From NCBI RefSeq assembly GCF_003719825.1, contig NZ_RIBS01000005.1, forward strand, positions 310,001-374,000: 64,000 nt of DNA. Direction: 5' to 3'. Of the stretch, positions 8,727 through 17,651 are shown piece by piece; the first letter of the stretch is position 1, and every line of letters begins with the position of its first letter. The notes under the pieces were generated by a model. That model ran no database searches, had not been told where the DNA came from, and worked only from the letters and a program-made list of their open reading frames with translations. Both the position numbers and the translations under genes were made by a program. The DNA is from Montanilutibacter psychrotolerans (lineage in GTDB: Bacteria > Pseudomonadota > Gammaproteobacteria > Xanthomonadales > Xanthomonadaceae).

Positions 8727-8774
8727 TTGCGTCCAGGTGCGGAGCAAGCCGGGCGCGAGGAGAGTCTACTTGCA
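8727..8774. repeat. 46-base repeat, copy 2 (3' flank of the DUF4124 gene)
   Basis: Partner of 8319-8364. On the minus strand the DNA just beyond it (8711-8730) again reads TQYRSWLQ, close to the AQHRSWLH of the DUF4124 C-terminus, so this spacer also seems to contain a scrap of the DUF4124 gene end. Confidence 0.6.
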
Positions 8775-9197
8775 GGCCTCCGCAACCTTCATGTGAAGCC
8801 AGCTTCGATGCTGCGCCGATACCTGGGCATTCGGATTGTCGTACAGCTGGCGCTGCCGCTCTTGGCGCCAGTAGTCGCATTGCGAGGAATCTCGCTCTAC
8901 TCGAACGATCGCACCAGACGCGACGCTGGGCGATCTGAGGCGATCCGTGCCCGCGAGGCGCGACAAGTACGCTGATTCCGCGGCAGCACGACGCTGCGCC
9001 CGGTGACGGCGCCAAAGCTCCTCGTTGCTTGGTGGAGCCTCGGGCGTGGCATCCCACGCCTTGACGGCTCGCTGAGACGCCGCGCAAGGCTCGCTCTGGT
9101 AGCTGATAGCGCCGCCACCGCCGACGCACTTGTAAACCTGCTGTGCGCCGGCAACGCCGGGCGCCAACAGCACGAGAACTGCAGCCAGTCGAATCAC
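8766..9197 (-). CDS. DUF4124 domain protein with signal peptide
   Basis: 143 residues. Residues 1-18 (MIRLAAVLVLLAPGVAGA) are a clear Sec signal peptide cut before QQVYK. The mature start QQVYKCVGGGGAISYQSEPC is the DUF4124 signature (YKC, SYQxxPC with two cysteines). The rest is a charged Arg/Glu helix region and a C-terminal segment with one more Cys pair (SQCDYWRQE and EACK), probably disulphide-bonded in the periplasm. Biochemical role of the family is unknown. The C-terminal 30 residues recur as a fragment at 7329-7463. Confidence 0.85.
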   Translation of the reverse strand: MIRLAAVLVLLAPGVAGAQQVYKCVGGGGAISYQSEPCAASQRAVKAWDATPEAPPSNEELWRRHRAQRRAAAESAYLSRLAGTDRLRSPSVASGAIVRVERDSSQCDYWRQERQRQLYDNPNAQVSAQHRSWLHMKVAEACK

Positions 9198-9244
9198 AGA
9201 GCCCCCTGCCCCGGAACGTCAACGGCAGGTTAGCAGTGGGGGGC

Positions 9245-9270
9245 CGTGCCGAAACTGGCGATACCGACAG
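9245..9270. repeat. 26-base intergenic motif, copy 1
   Basis: Contains CGAAACTGGCGATA followed by GACAG; 22 of 26 positions match the copy at 56704-56729. Here it lies about 50 bases upstream of the DUF4124 start on the other strand. Whether it is a binding site or a dispersed repeat cannot be told from two copies. Confidence 0.45.
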
Positions 9271-9425
9271 GTGGTCGAGCCTCTCTTGCCACACACAGCA
9301 GACGAGAAACTCGGTACTGTCGACTCACTCGTGCCTTGCGTGTTTGATTCTCCCATCAGCTCGAAGTGGCTGTTTGCGCCGGAGAGCTGCCTACGCTCCA
9401 AAATCGCCCGACAAGGAGGTTTGGC

Positions 9426-12400
9426 ATGATCACGACCACTCCATCTGCATCGCCGCAACCAGACAGCGAGTGCGCTGCCAACGCGCCCGTTCGCCTGCCA
9501 CCGATCCTGCCGCCCAGTCCGTGTTGCTGCGATAGCGATCCGGTTGCAGGACTCAAGCAGTTGTTCGTCGACTACTTCCAGGGGCGCGGCATGGCCGCGG
9601 GTCGCGATCCGGCAACCCGACCGGTGTTCCTGAGGTTGCACGGCGTAGCGCACGGTCGCTTCACGGTGGCCCCCGATCTGCCCGAGTCGTTGCGAGTCGG
9701 CGTGTTTGCGCAGAAGCCCGAGTATCCGGTGTGGGTGCGGTTCTCCGCCGACGTGCAGCCCGGCAGTCCCGACCTCCAAGGCACCACCGGCATTGCCATC
9801 AAACTGTTCGGCGTTGAAGGCCGAACGCTGTTGGAGCCCGACCAGGACGCGACTACCCACGACTTCATTCTGCAGAACCACGACGTGTTCTTTGTCGATA
9901 CCGTGAAGGACATGTGCGAATTCACCTGCCAGTCCCTGCACGGCAAGGGCGACGAGTACCTGCAAGCGCATCCGGTCACCGCGCAGATTCTCGACGACAT
10001 GAAGAAGACCGTCGGATCCGTGCTTACCACCGACTACTGGAGCGTGCTTCCGTCGCGCTTCGGAGAACGTCGCTTCGTGAAGTACAAGCTGGAGCCGCTG
10101 ACCGCGCCGCCGGCCGATGCGCCGCCCGACTACGCCGACCCCTTCTACCTACGTGCCGATCTGCATGGCCGCCTGCGCAAAGGCCTCGCTCGCTTCCGCT
10201 TTCTCGCCCAGTTCCAGACCAACGATCAGGACATGCCACTCGACGCGGCAACCGTCCGCTGGAGCGAACAGGCCAGCCCGCCCGTGGAGCTCGGCATTCT
10301 CGAATTGCCGCAGCAGGACCTGGACGCACGAGGCCAATCCGCCTACGGCGAAAACCTCGCTTACAACCCCTGGCATGCCCTACCCGACCACACGCCGGTG
10401 GGCAGCATCGCTCAGGCGCGCAAAGTCGTTTATAGCGCCTCGGCAGACAACCGTCGCAACGTCAACGGCGTACCGCTTGCCGAGCCTGTGGTGGAGCGCC
10501 CACCGCAATACGCGCCAAGTGTTGATTACCCCCAGGCCAAGGACACCCGCATCGTCCGCGCCGCGATCCATCCGGCCATCGGAATTGCCCGAGTCGGCAA
10601 TAGCGAAGCGTTCTACATAGGCCCCCAGGTGGCCGATCCGCCGCCACGCGCCCCTGGCTCCTACCGTGACGCCAGCGGTGCTCTCAAACGCGAGGCCGTG
10701 GAGTTTCGAATCTACGGCTACAACTCGGCCGGTGAAGTCGTGCGCGAGCTGACCTCGGACTGGGCCAACATCGCGTGGACGGTCCACGTCGCCAACAGCA
10801 AGGCTGCCTGCTACCAATGGCAGATTGCGATGGACATTCCTGAAGCCGCGAACACCGTACTGCCCCGGCGCAACGCCAAGGTAGCGGCGCGCAATACCCT
10901 GGTGATCGACGCCGGCAAGCAGAGCATTGCCGGCCGCAACGCGCCCGCCGTCGATTGTGCTGGGGAGTTCACGGGCGTGTCGGTAAAAATCGGTGAATTG
11001 CAGACCGACTCGAACGGGCGTTTGCTGTTCCTGGGCGGCTACGGTGTATCGGCTTCACCGACCGGCACGCCGATATTCATTCCCAGCGATGGCAATTCCT
11101 TCATCAACGCCGACGGCTGGTACGACGACACCTGCGACGGGCCGGTAGCGGCCACGGTGACCATCGAAGGTCGCGACATCCCGGTCGAATCCGCGTGGGT
11201 GGTGACTGCGCCGCCGAACTACGCGCCACAGGTCAAGGCCGTGCGAACGATGTACGACCTTCTCAACGACCTCTATCTTCAAGCCGGATGGATACAGGCT
11301 ACAGGCCCGATTTCATTCGCCGACGATGTCTATCCTATCCTGCAGCGTCTTTCCGGCCTGCAGTGGGTGAATCAGGGGTTTGCTACGCAGTTTGGCCACA
11401 GCGGCCGCTACGACTTCGAGAACCCTGCTCTGATTGCGCGGCTGTCGGCGCTGCCACCGGCCGGCGACTACGACCTCAACGCCGAGCTACGCCGGCAAGT
11501 GCTCAATAGCTTCCGTCCGCCGAATCCGCCAGACGGCAACCAACTGCCTTGGCCCTGGGTATACGGAGACGCGATGGAGGTGCCGGCCGGCGAAAGCCCG
11601 CGCCAGAATGCCAGCATCAGCCAGACGCAATACGACATCCTGAAGCGCTGGATGAGCGGCGATTTCGTTGACGATTGGGATCCCGAACGCAGCTCGCCGG
11701 CAAGCATCGAGGACGTGCCCCTGGCACAGCAGCCAGCCATGCTGGATCGCGCTGCGCTCGAGTTCTGTCTCGCAGACGCCTTTCATCCTGGATGCGAGAT
11801 GACTTGGCCGATGCGTCATCTCACCCTCTACCACAAGCCATACCGCATCCGACTGCGTCCCGAAGGCGTGCCCGAGCCGGACTACGGGGCCACGGTCGAT
11901 CAGGCCACGATACTGTCCGCACGAGGCCCGTTGCATGCGCAAGGTCCGGGCGACATCAGTCGTTGGATGGGGCTGCCTTGGCAGGCAGACACCGCCTTCT
12001 GCCGCGCCGGCTACGACACCCAGTACGACCCGTTCGCGCCGACATTCTGGCCCGCCCGCGTGCCAAACCACGTGTTGACCGCGGACGATTACGCCATCGT
12101 GGTCGACTCGCAGGAGCCCATGGCGCAACGAATCGAGGCATTCTCCAATCGCACAAACTGGAACAAGCCGCTGCACGGCACGACGGCTGCGCAGATGGAG
12201 CAGATGGTGCTCATCTTCGGCTCGATGGGACTGGTAGAAGCACGTCCCGGTGTAGTCGGAGATCCGGCGTTCCCCGCGAACATGATGGTCGCGTCCTACG
12301 GCCCTGATGTCGCACCGGCCGATGCAGCCAGCATGAGTGAGGCGGCACTGGCGGCACCGATGCTCAAAGCCAAAGCGGTCACGGTCGAAGTGCATCCCAA

Positions 12401-12494
12401 GGCACGTCCGTTGCCCGTCGGCGCGAACTTCGACTCGCACGAGGATGCGAACGCTGCGCCCTTGCCGGTGCGCCGCGCACGTCAACGCGACTGA
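9426..12494 (+). CDS. Fusion of a catalase-like haem domain with a LodA-type CTQ amino-acid oxidase
   Basis: 1022 residues; ATG 9426 follows AAGGAGG at 9413-9419. Residues about 45-330 resemble the small catalase-like haem proteins (y4iL type): HGVAHGRF with the catalytic His, VWVRFSADV, GIAIKLFGVEG, and FILQNHDVFFVD with the distal Asn. From about 375 to 1010 the protein is LodA-like: IHPAIGIARVGNS, FRIYGYNSAGEVVRELT, WTVHVANSKAACY. LodA enzymes (lysine or glycine oxidases) use cysteine tryptophylquinone built from a Cys and a Trp; candidates here are Cys781 (ALEFCLADAFHPG) and Trp847 (RWMGLPWQAD). They release hydrogen peroxide, which the N-terminal domain could remove or use. No signal peptide. 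The next gene encodes the expected LodB maturase. Confidence 0.85.
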   Translation: MITTTPSASPQPDSECAANAPVRLPPILPPSPCCCDSDPVAGLKQLFVDYFQGRGMAAGRDPATRPVFLRLHGVAHGRFTVAPDLPESLRVGVFAQKPEYPVWVRFSADVQPGSPDLQGTTGIAIKLFGVEGRTLLEPDQDATTHDFILQNHDVFFVDTVKDMCEFTCQSLHGKGDEYLQAHPVTAQILDDMKKTVGSVLTTDYWSVLPSRFGERRFVKYKLEPLTAPPADAPPDYADPFYLRADLHGRLRKGLARFRFLAQFQTNDQDMPLDAATVRWSEQASPPVELGILELPQQDLDARGQSAYGENLAYNPWHALPDHTPVGSIAQARKVVYSASADNRRNVNGVPLAEPVVERPPQYAPSVDYPQAKDTRIVRAAIHPAIGIARVGNSEAFYIGPQVADPPPRAPGSYRDASGALKREAVEFRIYGYNSAGEVVRELTSDWANIAWTVHVANSKAACYQWQIAMDIPEAANTVLPRRNAKVAARNTLVIDAGKQSIAGRNAPAVDCAGEFTGVSVKIGELQTDSNGRLLFLGGYGVSASPTGTPIFIPSDGNSFINADGWYDDTCDGPVAATVTIEGRDIPVESAWVVTAPPNYAPQVKAVRTMYDLLNDLYLQAGWIQATGPISFADDVYPILQRLSGLQWVNQGFATQFGHSGRYDFENPALIARLSALPPAGDYDLNAELRRQVLNSFRPPNPPDGNQLPWPWVYGDAMEVPAGESPRQNASISQTQYDILKRWMSGDFVDDWDPERSSPASIEDVPLAQQPAMLDRAALEFCLADAFHPGCEMTWPMRHLTLYHKPYRIRLRPEGVPEPDYGATVDQATILSARGPLHAQGPGDISRWMGLPWQADTAFCRAGYDTQYDPFAPTFWPARVPNHVLTADDYAIVVDSQEPMAQRIEAFSNRTNWNKPLHGTTAAQMEQMVLIFGSMGLVEARPGVVGDPAFPANMMVASYGPDVAPADAASMSEAALAAPMLKAKAVTVEVHPKARPLPVGANFDSHEDANAAPLPVRRARQRD

Positions 12495-12499
12495 AGCGC

Positions 12500-13654
12500 A
12501 TGCGCGGTTTCGATGTCGCCATAGCCGGCGGCGGCCCTGCGGGGGCCGCCGCCGCTATCGTGCTGGCGCGGGCGGGCATGCGCGTGTTGCTCGCCGATAG
12601 CGGATGCGAGCGCGCGTTCCGCATCGGCGAAAACCTGCCCCCCTCCGCGCGCAGCCTGCTGCACGAACTGGGCGTACTCGATCGCGTTCTGGCCGATGGC
12701 CATCGACCAAGCCACGGCACGCTCGCCTTCTGGGGCGAAGACGCGCCGCATGCCAGCGATTTCCTGTTCCAGTTGCACGGCCATGGGTTGCAACTCGATC
12801 GCGCACGCTTCGATGGTCTGCTCCGGCTTGCCGCGCACGATGCAGGTGCCGAAGTCGTCGAATCTGCGCGTTTGCACCTCGATGCAAGGACGGACGCAGG
12901 TGCGCAACCGACCCAGCGGTTGCGCTTGCGCCCTATCGATGACGACATGCGCGAGGTCGAGACGCGTTGGCTGATCGACGCCAGTGGCCGTGCTGCGACG
13001 CTCGCACGCCGGCTCGGTGCATTGCGCAGGCAGCACGGCCGTCTACTCGCCTTCTATCTGCGAATGCGCAGCGAGAACGGAAGCGATCAAGACGGTCGCA
13101 CCTGCGTGGAGGCGGTAGAGGACGGCTGGTGGTACAGCGTGTTGTTGCCTGGAGGAGAGCGCGTGGCCGCCTTCCTGTCGGACGCCGACCTGGTCGACTC
13201 CCGCGCTCTGCTCGACGGCAATGGCGTATGGGTGAAGCTCCAGCAGACCCGCCGCTTGCGAGAGCTGTTCGCCGAGCAAGGCTATCGCCCGAGCGGCCGC
13301 GCTCGAGGCGCCGATGCCAGCAGCACCGAACTCGACCACGCCGCCGGAGACCGCTGGCTCGCCGTCGGCGATGCCGCTGGCGCATTCGACCCGCTGTCGG
13401 CAAAAGGCATCAGCAATGCGCTGTACACAGGCCTGAAGGGAGCGCAGGCGCTTATCGCCCATGATGGCGGTGACCTCGAAGCGCCAACTCGATACGCCGA
13501 ACATCTGCATGACATTCATCGTGTGCATCTCGGGCAGCTGCGCTCCTTCTATGCGACGCAGCCGCGCTGGGCGCACATGCCATTCTGGGAGCGGCGGCGT
13601 CCCGGACCGGGTGGCAAGACCACGCCCCCCATCGAGGGACGCGGGCGCGGCTGA
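12500..13654 (+). CDS. lodB: LodB-type FAD-dependent maturation oxidoreductase
   Basis: 384 residues, starting 5 bases after the LodA-like gene. The N-terminal Rossmann motif is DVAIAGGGPAGAAAAIVLA, followed by RIGENLPPSA typical of tryptophan-halogenase/geranylgeranyl-reductase-like flavoproteins. The second FAD motif is WLAVGDAAGAFDPLSAKGISNAL (about residues 290-312). LodB proteins are needed to form the cysteine tryptophylquinone cofactor in the partner LodA, and gene adjacency is the family rule. The C-terminus ends in a low-complexity Pro/Gly/Arg tail. Cytoplasmic. Confidence 0.85.
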   Translation: MRGFDVAIAGGGPAGAAAAIVLARAGMRVLLADSGCERAFRIGENLPPSARSLLHELGVLDRVLADGHRPSHGTLAFWGEDAPHASDFLFQLHGHGLQLDRARFDGLLRLAAHDAGAEVVESARLHLDARTDAGAQPTQRLRLRPIDDDMREVETRWLIDASGRAATLARRLGALRRQHGRLLAFYLRMRSENGSDQDGRTCVEAVEDGWWYSVLLPGGERVAAFLSDADLVDSRALLDGNGVWVKLQQTRRLRELFAEQGYRPSGRARGADASSTELDHAAGDRWLAVGDAAGAFDPLSAKGISNALYTGLKGAQALIAHDGGDLEAPTRYAEHLHDIHRVHLGQLRSFYATQPRWAHMPFWERRRPGPGGKTTPPIEGRGRG

Positions 13655-13817
13655 GGCGTATGGCATAGGGATCCCCTACCCGCCCTCACCCAGGTAGCCC
13701 GATTGGATCCGGACCGACTTCAACGGGACGCGGCGCGATGCCACCATGCTCAGCGACCTGCTCCGCCGCGGGAAGAGCACCGCCTGCTGTCGCGCGTTCC
13801 GAGTCACGACCATGGAA

Positions 13818-15266
13818 TCACAATGGCCGCATCGGATCACTCGCTTCCGAGGCCGCCGTCCGGCCGTCAAAACTCCCGCCGAGCGCCAAGTGCAGATCGA
13901 CACGACGGCTCAGACGCTCGCGCCGCACCGCCAGCAGCGCGACCTCTGCGGCGCCAGTCGCAAGCTGACGCTGGTTAACCGCGCGCAGGTCGGACTTGCC
14001 CACCCGGTAGGCGGTCTGTTCCAGACGCGTCACTTCTCGACTCGCGAGGACGGCGTCATTGAGGATGCGTTCGCGCTCGCCCAGGATGCGCTCGGCGTTG
14101 AGCGCGCCCTCGACCTCACCAAGTGCGATCAATGCTCGGCGCGCGTAGTCGGCGACGGCTTCCTTCTGTTCGGCCGTGCGCAGCGCCACCTGCCCGGTGA
14201 GAGCGCCGCCGGTGTACAGCGGCGCGGCGACGGTGCCGGTGATGCTGGAAACTCGCCGCTCCAGGTTGTCGCGCGTTTCCAGGACCTCGTTGCTGAGGCG
14301 CCCGTAGCCGGCCGAGAGCGACAATGTCGGCAGCATCGCAGCGCGGGCTTCGCCGATCTTGTCGAAGGCCGCGGCGACGCGCCGCTCGGCGGCCAGCATG
14401 TCTGGACGACGATTGAGAACGTCCATGGGGATTCCGGCGGGCACCGGCCCGGGAAACGGGGTAAGCGTGGCGGATGCGGCGTGATCGGCACCCGGATAGC
14501 GTCCTAGCAGCAGTTCCAATGCGCGCAGGGCCTGACGGTGCGCGAGTTCGATCTGCTGCTGCGCGTCCTGGTAACTGCTGAGGTCGATACGCGCCGCGAT
14601 CACGTCGCTGTCACTGCCTGCGCCCACGCGCTTGCGCTGCTCGGTGAGTTGCAGCAGCGTCTGGGCCGACTGCACCATCTCGGTTGCAAGTTCCCGCTGC
14701 TGGCGAGTTTCGCTGGCGAGGAACCACGCACGCGCGACCGAAGCCGCCAGGGACTGCTGGGCGTAGCGATACTCGGCACTCGTCGCGTCGCGTGCGGCGC
14801 GTGCGGCGTTGCGCCCGTAACGCATGCCGCCCCACAGATCGATTTCCCACGACAGGCGCAGCATCGCACCGCTGAGCAGCGGGACCATGTCCGCCACCGG
14901 CTTGGAGCCCCCACGGGTGAGCAGGCCGATGCTCGGCTTGAGCCGGGCCTGGGCAATGTCGACCTGCGCGTTGGCCTGCTCCAGCCGCGCCGCGGCCATG
15001 TGCAGGTCGGGGTTGTTGGCCAGTGCCTCGTGCACGAGCTGGGTGAGCACGGGGTCGTTGAAGCTCGCCAGCCAGCCTTCGTCGACCTGCGCCGCGCTCG
15101 CCGTGGCCGACCAGTTGGGCGGGATCACTGTGCGGCCAAGCGCCTGCGCCTGCACTTGTGCGCCGGTGGGCTCGGGCAGCACCGCGCAACCCACGAGTGA
15201 GGTGAGCAGGCAGGACGTCAGCAGGCATTGCGCGATGGGGAAACGGAAACGAACAACGGGGGACAT
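13818..15266 (-). CDS. Outer membrane efflux lipoprotein, NodT/OprM family
   Basis: 482 residues from ATG 15266 (MSPVVRFRFPIAQCLLTS), with lipobox LVGC giving a lipidated Cys at about residue 26. Two outer-membrane efflux repeats follow: the first with NPDLHMAAARLEQANAQVDIAQARLKPSIG-type heptads, the second with RRPDMLAAERRVAAAFDKIGEARAA and LPTLSLSAG. Such proteins form trimeric channels across the outer membrane and periplasm. The start lies 8 bases after the stop of the HlyD-type gene, so the channel and adaptor are co-expressed; the matching inner-membrane part would be the HlyD/DUF3302 pair. It could also serve the RND pump of the NRPS operon, which has no channel of its own. Confidence 0.92.
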   Translation of the reverse strand: MSPVVRFRFPIAQCLLTSCLLTSLVGCAVLPEPTGAQVQAQALGRTVIPPNWSATASAAQVDEGWLASFNDPVLTQLVHEALANNPDLHMAAARLEQANAQVDIAQARLKPSIGLLTRGGSKPVADMVPLLSGAMLRLSWEIDLWGGMRYGRNAARAARDATSAEYRYAQQSLAASVARAWFLASETRQQRELATEMVQSAQTLLQLTEQRKRVGAGSDSDVIAARIDLSSYQDAQQQIELAHRQALRALELLLGRYPGADHAASATLTPFPGPVPAGIPMDVLNRRPDMLAAERRVAAAFDKIGEARAAMLPTLSLSAGYGRLSNEVLETRDNLERRVSSITGTVAAPLYTGGALTGQVALRTAEQKEAVADYARRALIALGEVEGALNAERILGERERILNDAVLASREVTRLEQTAYRVGKSDLRAVNQRQLATGAAEVALLAVRRERLSRRVDLHLALGGSFDGRTAASEASDPMRPL

Positions 15267-15273
15267 GGCAGCC

Positions 15274-16455
15274 TCAGTGAAGTTTAAGGACCAGCCAGTC
15301 GAGCTTCGAGCTGACACGGATGATCACCTTGCGGATGATGTGGAGCAGCTCACCGTGATCGGTGTAGATCGCGCCCTGCCCGTGCGCACCCATCGCAAGG
15401 AACACGTCCTTGTGCTTTCCGGCGGGACGCAAGCGCACCGCGATGCGCCCCGGCGGGATCGACTGCGCACCCGATTGCGGGACCATGCCGCTGATCGGCA
15501 TCTGGCCCATGCCCGTGGCCCACACGATCGAGTCGACCTCGCACTTGATGATCCGGTTCGGATGCGTCTTCAGTGCGATCTCGGCCTCGTTCCCGGGCTC
15601 GACATTGCCAAGTTCGTTCTGCGCGTACATCGCCAGCACCCATTGCTCGCGTTCGACGAAACTCATCACCGGCGTCAACGGCAGGTTCGCGGCATAGGAT
15701 CCTTCGCGCAGTTGCAGGTTGATGACGGTGCCGTCGGACGGCGCACGTACGGTGGCCTGGTCGAGCTGCCAGCGCGCCTGGACAATCTGCGCCTCCAGCT
15801 GTTCCAGCGCGGCATGCGCCTGCACGACTTCAGACAGCTGGCCTTCGCTCGTCCGCGCCGACAGCTTCTGCTGCACCTGGGCCACCTGCGCCGAGGTCGA
15901 CGCCAGTTCCGAGCGAAGGCTCGCCGTTTCGGTCTGAGCCTGCTCGTGGTCGAATCTGGGGCCAGCACCGGACAGCGCCAGTTCGCCGGTCTGGCGTTCG
16001 CGGCGTTCGGCCAGTGCGAGGCGGGAGCCCACCGCGTCTCGTACGGATCGCGCCGATTTCAGCTGCTCATTGAGTTCGCGCTGGTAGGCCCTCGCGCTGT
16101 CGAGCTTGGCGGACAGTTCGGGGACCCTGGCTTCCAGCGCCTTCAGTTCCTGTTGGAAGGGCACCGGGTCGATGCGGAACAGCACGTCGCCCTTCTTGAC
16201 CGGGCGATTGGCCTCGACCGGCACCTCGATCACGCGTCCGGCCACGCGGGGAACCACCTGCACGACGTAGTTGACGACGCGCACGTCGGCCGAGGAAGGG
16301 GCAACGACGTTGAGGATCAGGATCATCGCGCTCATGGCGAAGATCGGCAGCGTAACCACGATGATCTGCGAGACGAAGTTCCACGGCAGCCATTTGAACT
16401 TGAAGAAGACCAGCCACACGAAGAACGAATAGATCAGGAGAAGGATGATTTCCAT
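15274..16455 (-). CDS. HlyD-family membrane fusion protein (YiaV/YibH-like)
   Basis: 393 residues. Two N-terminal membrane helices (about 2-19 and 29-50, MEIILLLIYSFFVWLVFF and SQIIVVTLPIFAMSAMILIL) precede a lipoyl half-motif (VVPRVAGRVIEVPVEANRPVKKGDVLFRIDP), a long coiled coil (about 110-220), and the second lipoyl half (RAPSDGTVINLQLREGS). The double helix and the downstream position to a DUF3302 protein match E. coli YiaV with YiaW. The role is an adaptor between an inner-membrane component and the outer-membrane channel encoded next; the substrate is unknown. Starts 3 bases after the DUF3302 gene. Confidence 0.9.
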   Translation of the reverse strand: MEIILLLIYSFFVWLVFFKFKWLPWNFVSQIIVVTLPIFAMSAMILILNVVAPSSADVRVVNYVVQVVPRVAGRVIEVPVEANRPVKKGDVLFRIDPVPFQQELKALEARVPELSAKLDSARAYQRELNEQLKSARSVRDAVGSRLALAERRERQTGELALSGAGPRFDHEQAQTETASLRSELASTSAQVAQVQQKLSARTSEGQLSEVVQAHAALEQLEAQIVQARWQLDQATVRAPSDGTVINLQLREGSYAANLPLTPVMSFVEREQWVLAMYAQNELGNVEPGNEAEIALKTHPNRIIKCEVDSIVWATGMGQMPISGMVPQSGAQSIPPGRIAVRLRPAGKHKDVFLAMGAHGQGAIYTDHGELLHIIRKVIIRVSSKLDWLVLKLH

Positions 16456-16458
16456 GGG

Positions 16459-17052
16459 TTACTCCGCGGAACTGCCTGTACTTTTGCTGTCGGCATGCGC
16501 CGGACCTTTGGCCATCGCCAGCGCCATTTCCAGCGATTGGATGCGTTGCTTGAGTTCGTCTGCCTCGTGTTGACGCGCGTCGTGCGCCGGCGCCGCAGAG
16601 GCTGCAATCTCGTGTTGGCGCTCGATGCCCGCATCGTGCAGAGGGGTGAGTGCCTCGCCATGCTCGGGGTGATCATCGACGTCGGTGCCGTAGGCGAGTT
16701 TGTGGAACACCGGCTTCGTGTAGGCCCAGAGCCAGGCCAGCGGCCACAGCAGCCCGCCGAAGAACAGCGACAGCAGACACAGCGTCTTGATCGCCGCCAG
16801 TTGAGGATGCCGGCGCTTCTCGGCGATTTTCTCCGGCAGGATATGGACCAGCCAGAACACGCTGATCAGAACCACCGGCACGATCAGCAACGCGAGCCAG
16901 GAAACGACATTGGCAGCGGTATCGAGTGTGTCGCCGCTCAGCAACGACGCGTGCGCCGGATACGGCAGTGTCGCGGCGCACGACAGCAACGGGATTGCCA
17001 ACGCGCGCAGCGCGTGGCGGGTTCGTGGTGGCCGAAAGCAAGAGGATTTCAT
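16459..17052 (-). CDS. DUF3302 inner-membrane protein (YiaW-like)
   Basis: 197 residues. A signal-like N-terminus (ALAIPLLSCAATLPYPAHA) is followed by two membrane helices: about 47-70 (VVSWLALLIVPVVLISVFWLVHIL) and 88-108 (TLCLLSLFFGGLLWPLAWLWAY). Between them is IPEKIAEKRRHPQ-type sequence (LPEKIAEKRRHPQLAAIK), the DUF3302 hallmark. The C-terminal 80 residues are hydrophilic and end in a coiled coil (ADELKQRIQSLEMALAMA). In other bacteria DUF3302 genes sit directly before a HlyD-type gene, as here. Probably the inner-membrane partner of the adaptor, though its mechanism is not known. Confidence 0.85.
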   Translation of the reverse strand: MKSSCFRPPRTRHALRALAIPLLSCAATLPYPAHASLLSGDTLDTAANVVSWLALLIVPVVLISVFWLVHILPEKIAEKRRHPQLAAIKTLCLLSLFFGGLLWPLAWLWAYTKPVFHKLAYGTDVDDHPEHGEALTPLHDAGIERQHEIAASAAPAHDARQHEADELKQRIQSLEMALAMAKGPAHADSKSTGSSAE

Positions 17053-17070
17053 GGGCTGGGTTCCGCAACG

Positions 17071-17457
17071 CTATGCATGGGAGCCGCGGGACCGTATCGC
17101 CGCGACAATGGCATCGATCAAGATCTCGTCGTCAATGGGTTTGGTGAGGTAGGCGTTGGCGCCATTGGCAATCGCACGCGCGCGGTTCTCGCGCGTGTCG
17201 TTGCCGGTCAGCATCACAACGGGAATCGACAGCTGTGCTTTGGCCAGGGCCTCCTGCGCATCGAAGCCGCTTTGACCGCGCATGTGCAGATCGAGCACGA
17301 CACAGTCGGGCGCGCTGGCTGCCGCGTGGCGTAGAAACTCGCTACCAGAGCCGTAAACGAGCACTTCGAATCCTGCGGAACGAAGCAGGCGATGCAGTGC
17401 GAATCTGACGTGTTCTTCGTCATCTACGACGGCTACGACGGGCGACCTTCTGTGCAT
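17071..17457 (-). CDS. Stand-alone response regulator receiver domain
   Basis: 128 residues, a bare REC domain: VVDDEE acidic pocket, phosphoacceptor Asp56 in CVVLDLHMRG, Thr in VVMLTGND and the conserved Lys in AYLTKPID. No output domain. It lies 18 bases before the DUF3302 gene on the same strand, so it is probably the first gene of the efflux operon, and it is divergent from a histidine kinase gene whose start is 195 bases away. It may act as a phosphate sink or relay for that kinase; this is inferred from position only. Confidence 0.88.
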   Translation of the reverse strand: MHRRSPVVAVVDDEEHVRFALHRLLRSAGFEVLVYGSGSEFLRHAAASAPDCVVLDLHMRGQSGFDAQEALAKAQLSIPVVMLTGNDTRENRARAIANGANAYLTKPIDDEILIDAIVAAIRSRGSHA

Positions 17458-17651
17458 CGGCGCTACGTTAGCGGTCTCGATTGCAAGCCGGCTATTGGCC
17501 CTTGGGCCTACGCTCGCGCACGTGAACCGGCGTCGCGAACGGTCGCACGCATCGCAACAGGCATGCCCGCCGTCAACCCTGGGAGTCCTCCGATCAGCAG
17601 GGTCGGTGTGCTAAATTTCCTCGGCGGAGCGAGGCGCGCCGAGGGCTCACA

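Noticed and set aside
8319-8774. Integron cassette attC sites
   Set aside because: The repeats lack the R'/R'' core sites and the imperfect palindrome needed for attC, and there is no integrase gene.
13655-13817. A rho-independent terminator between the LodB-type gene and the NodT-type gene
   Set aside because: I see short GC-rich palindromes but no stem followed by a T-run on either strand.
14824-17334. An 836-codon plus-strand frame across the efflux operon
   Set aside because: It is antisense to the NodT, HlyD, DUF3302 and REC genes, all of which show clear family motifs on the minus strand.
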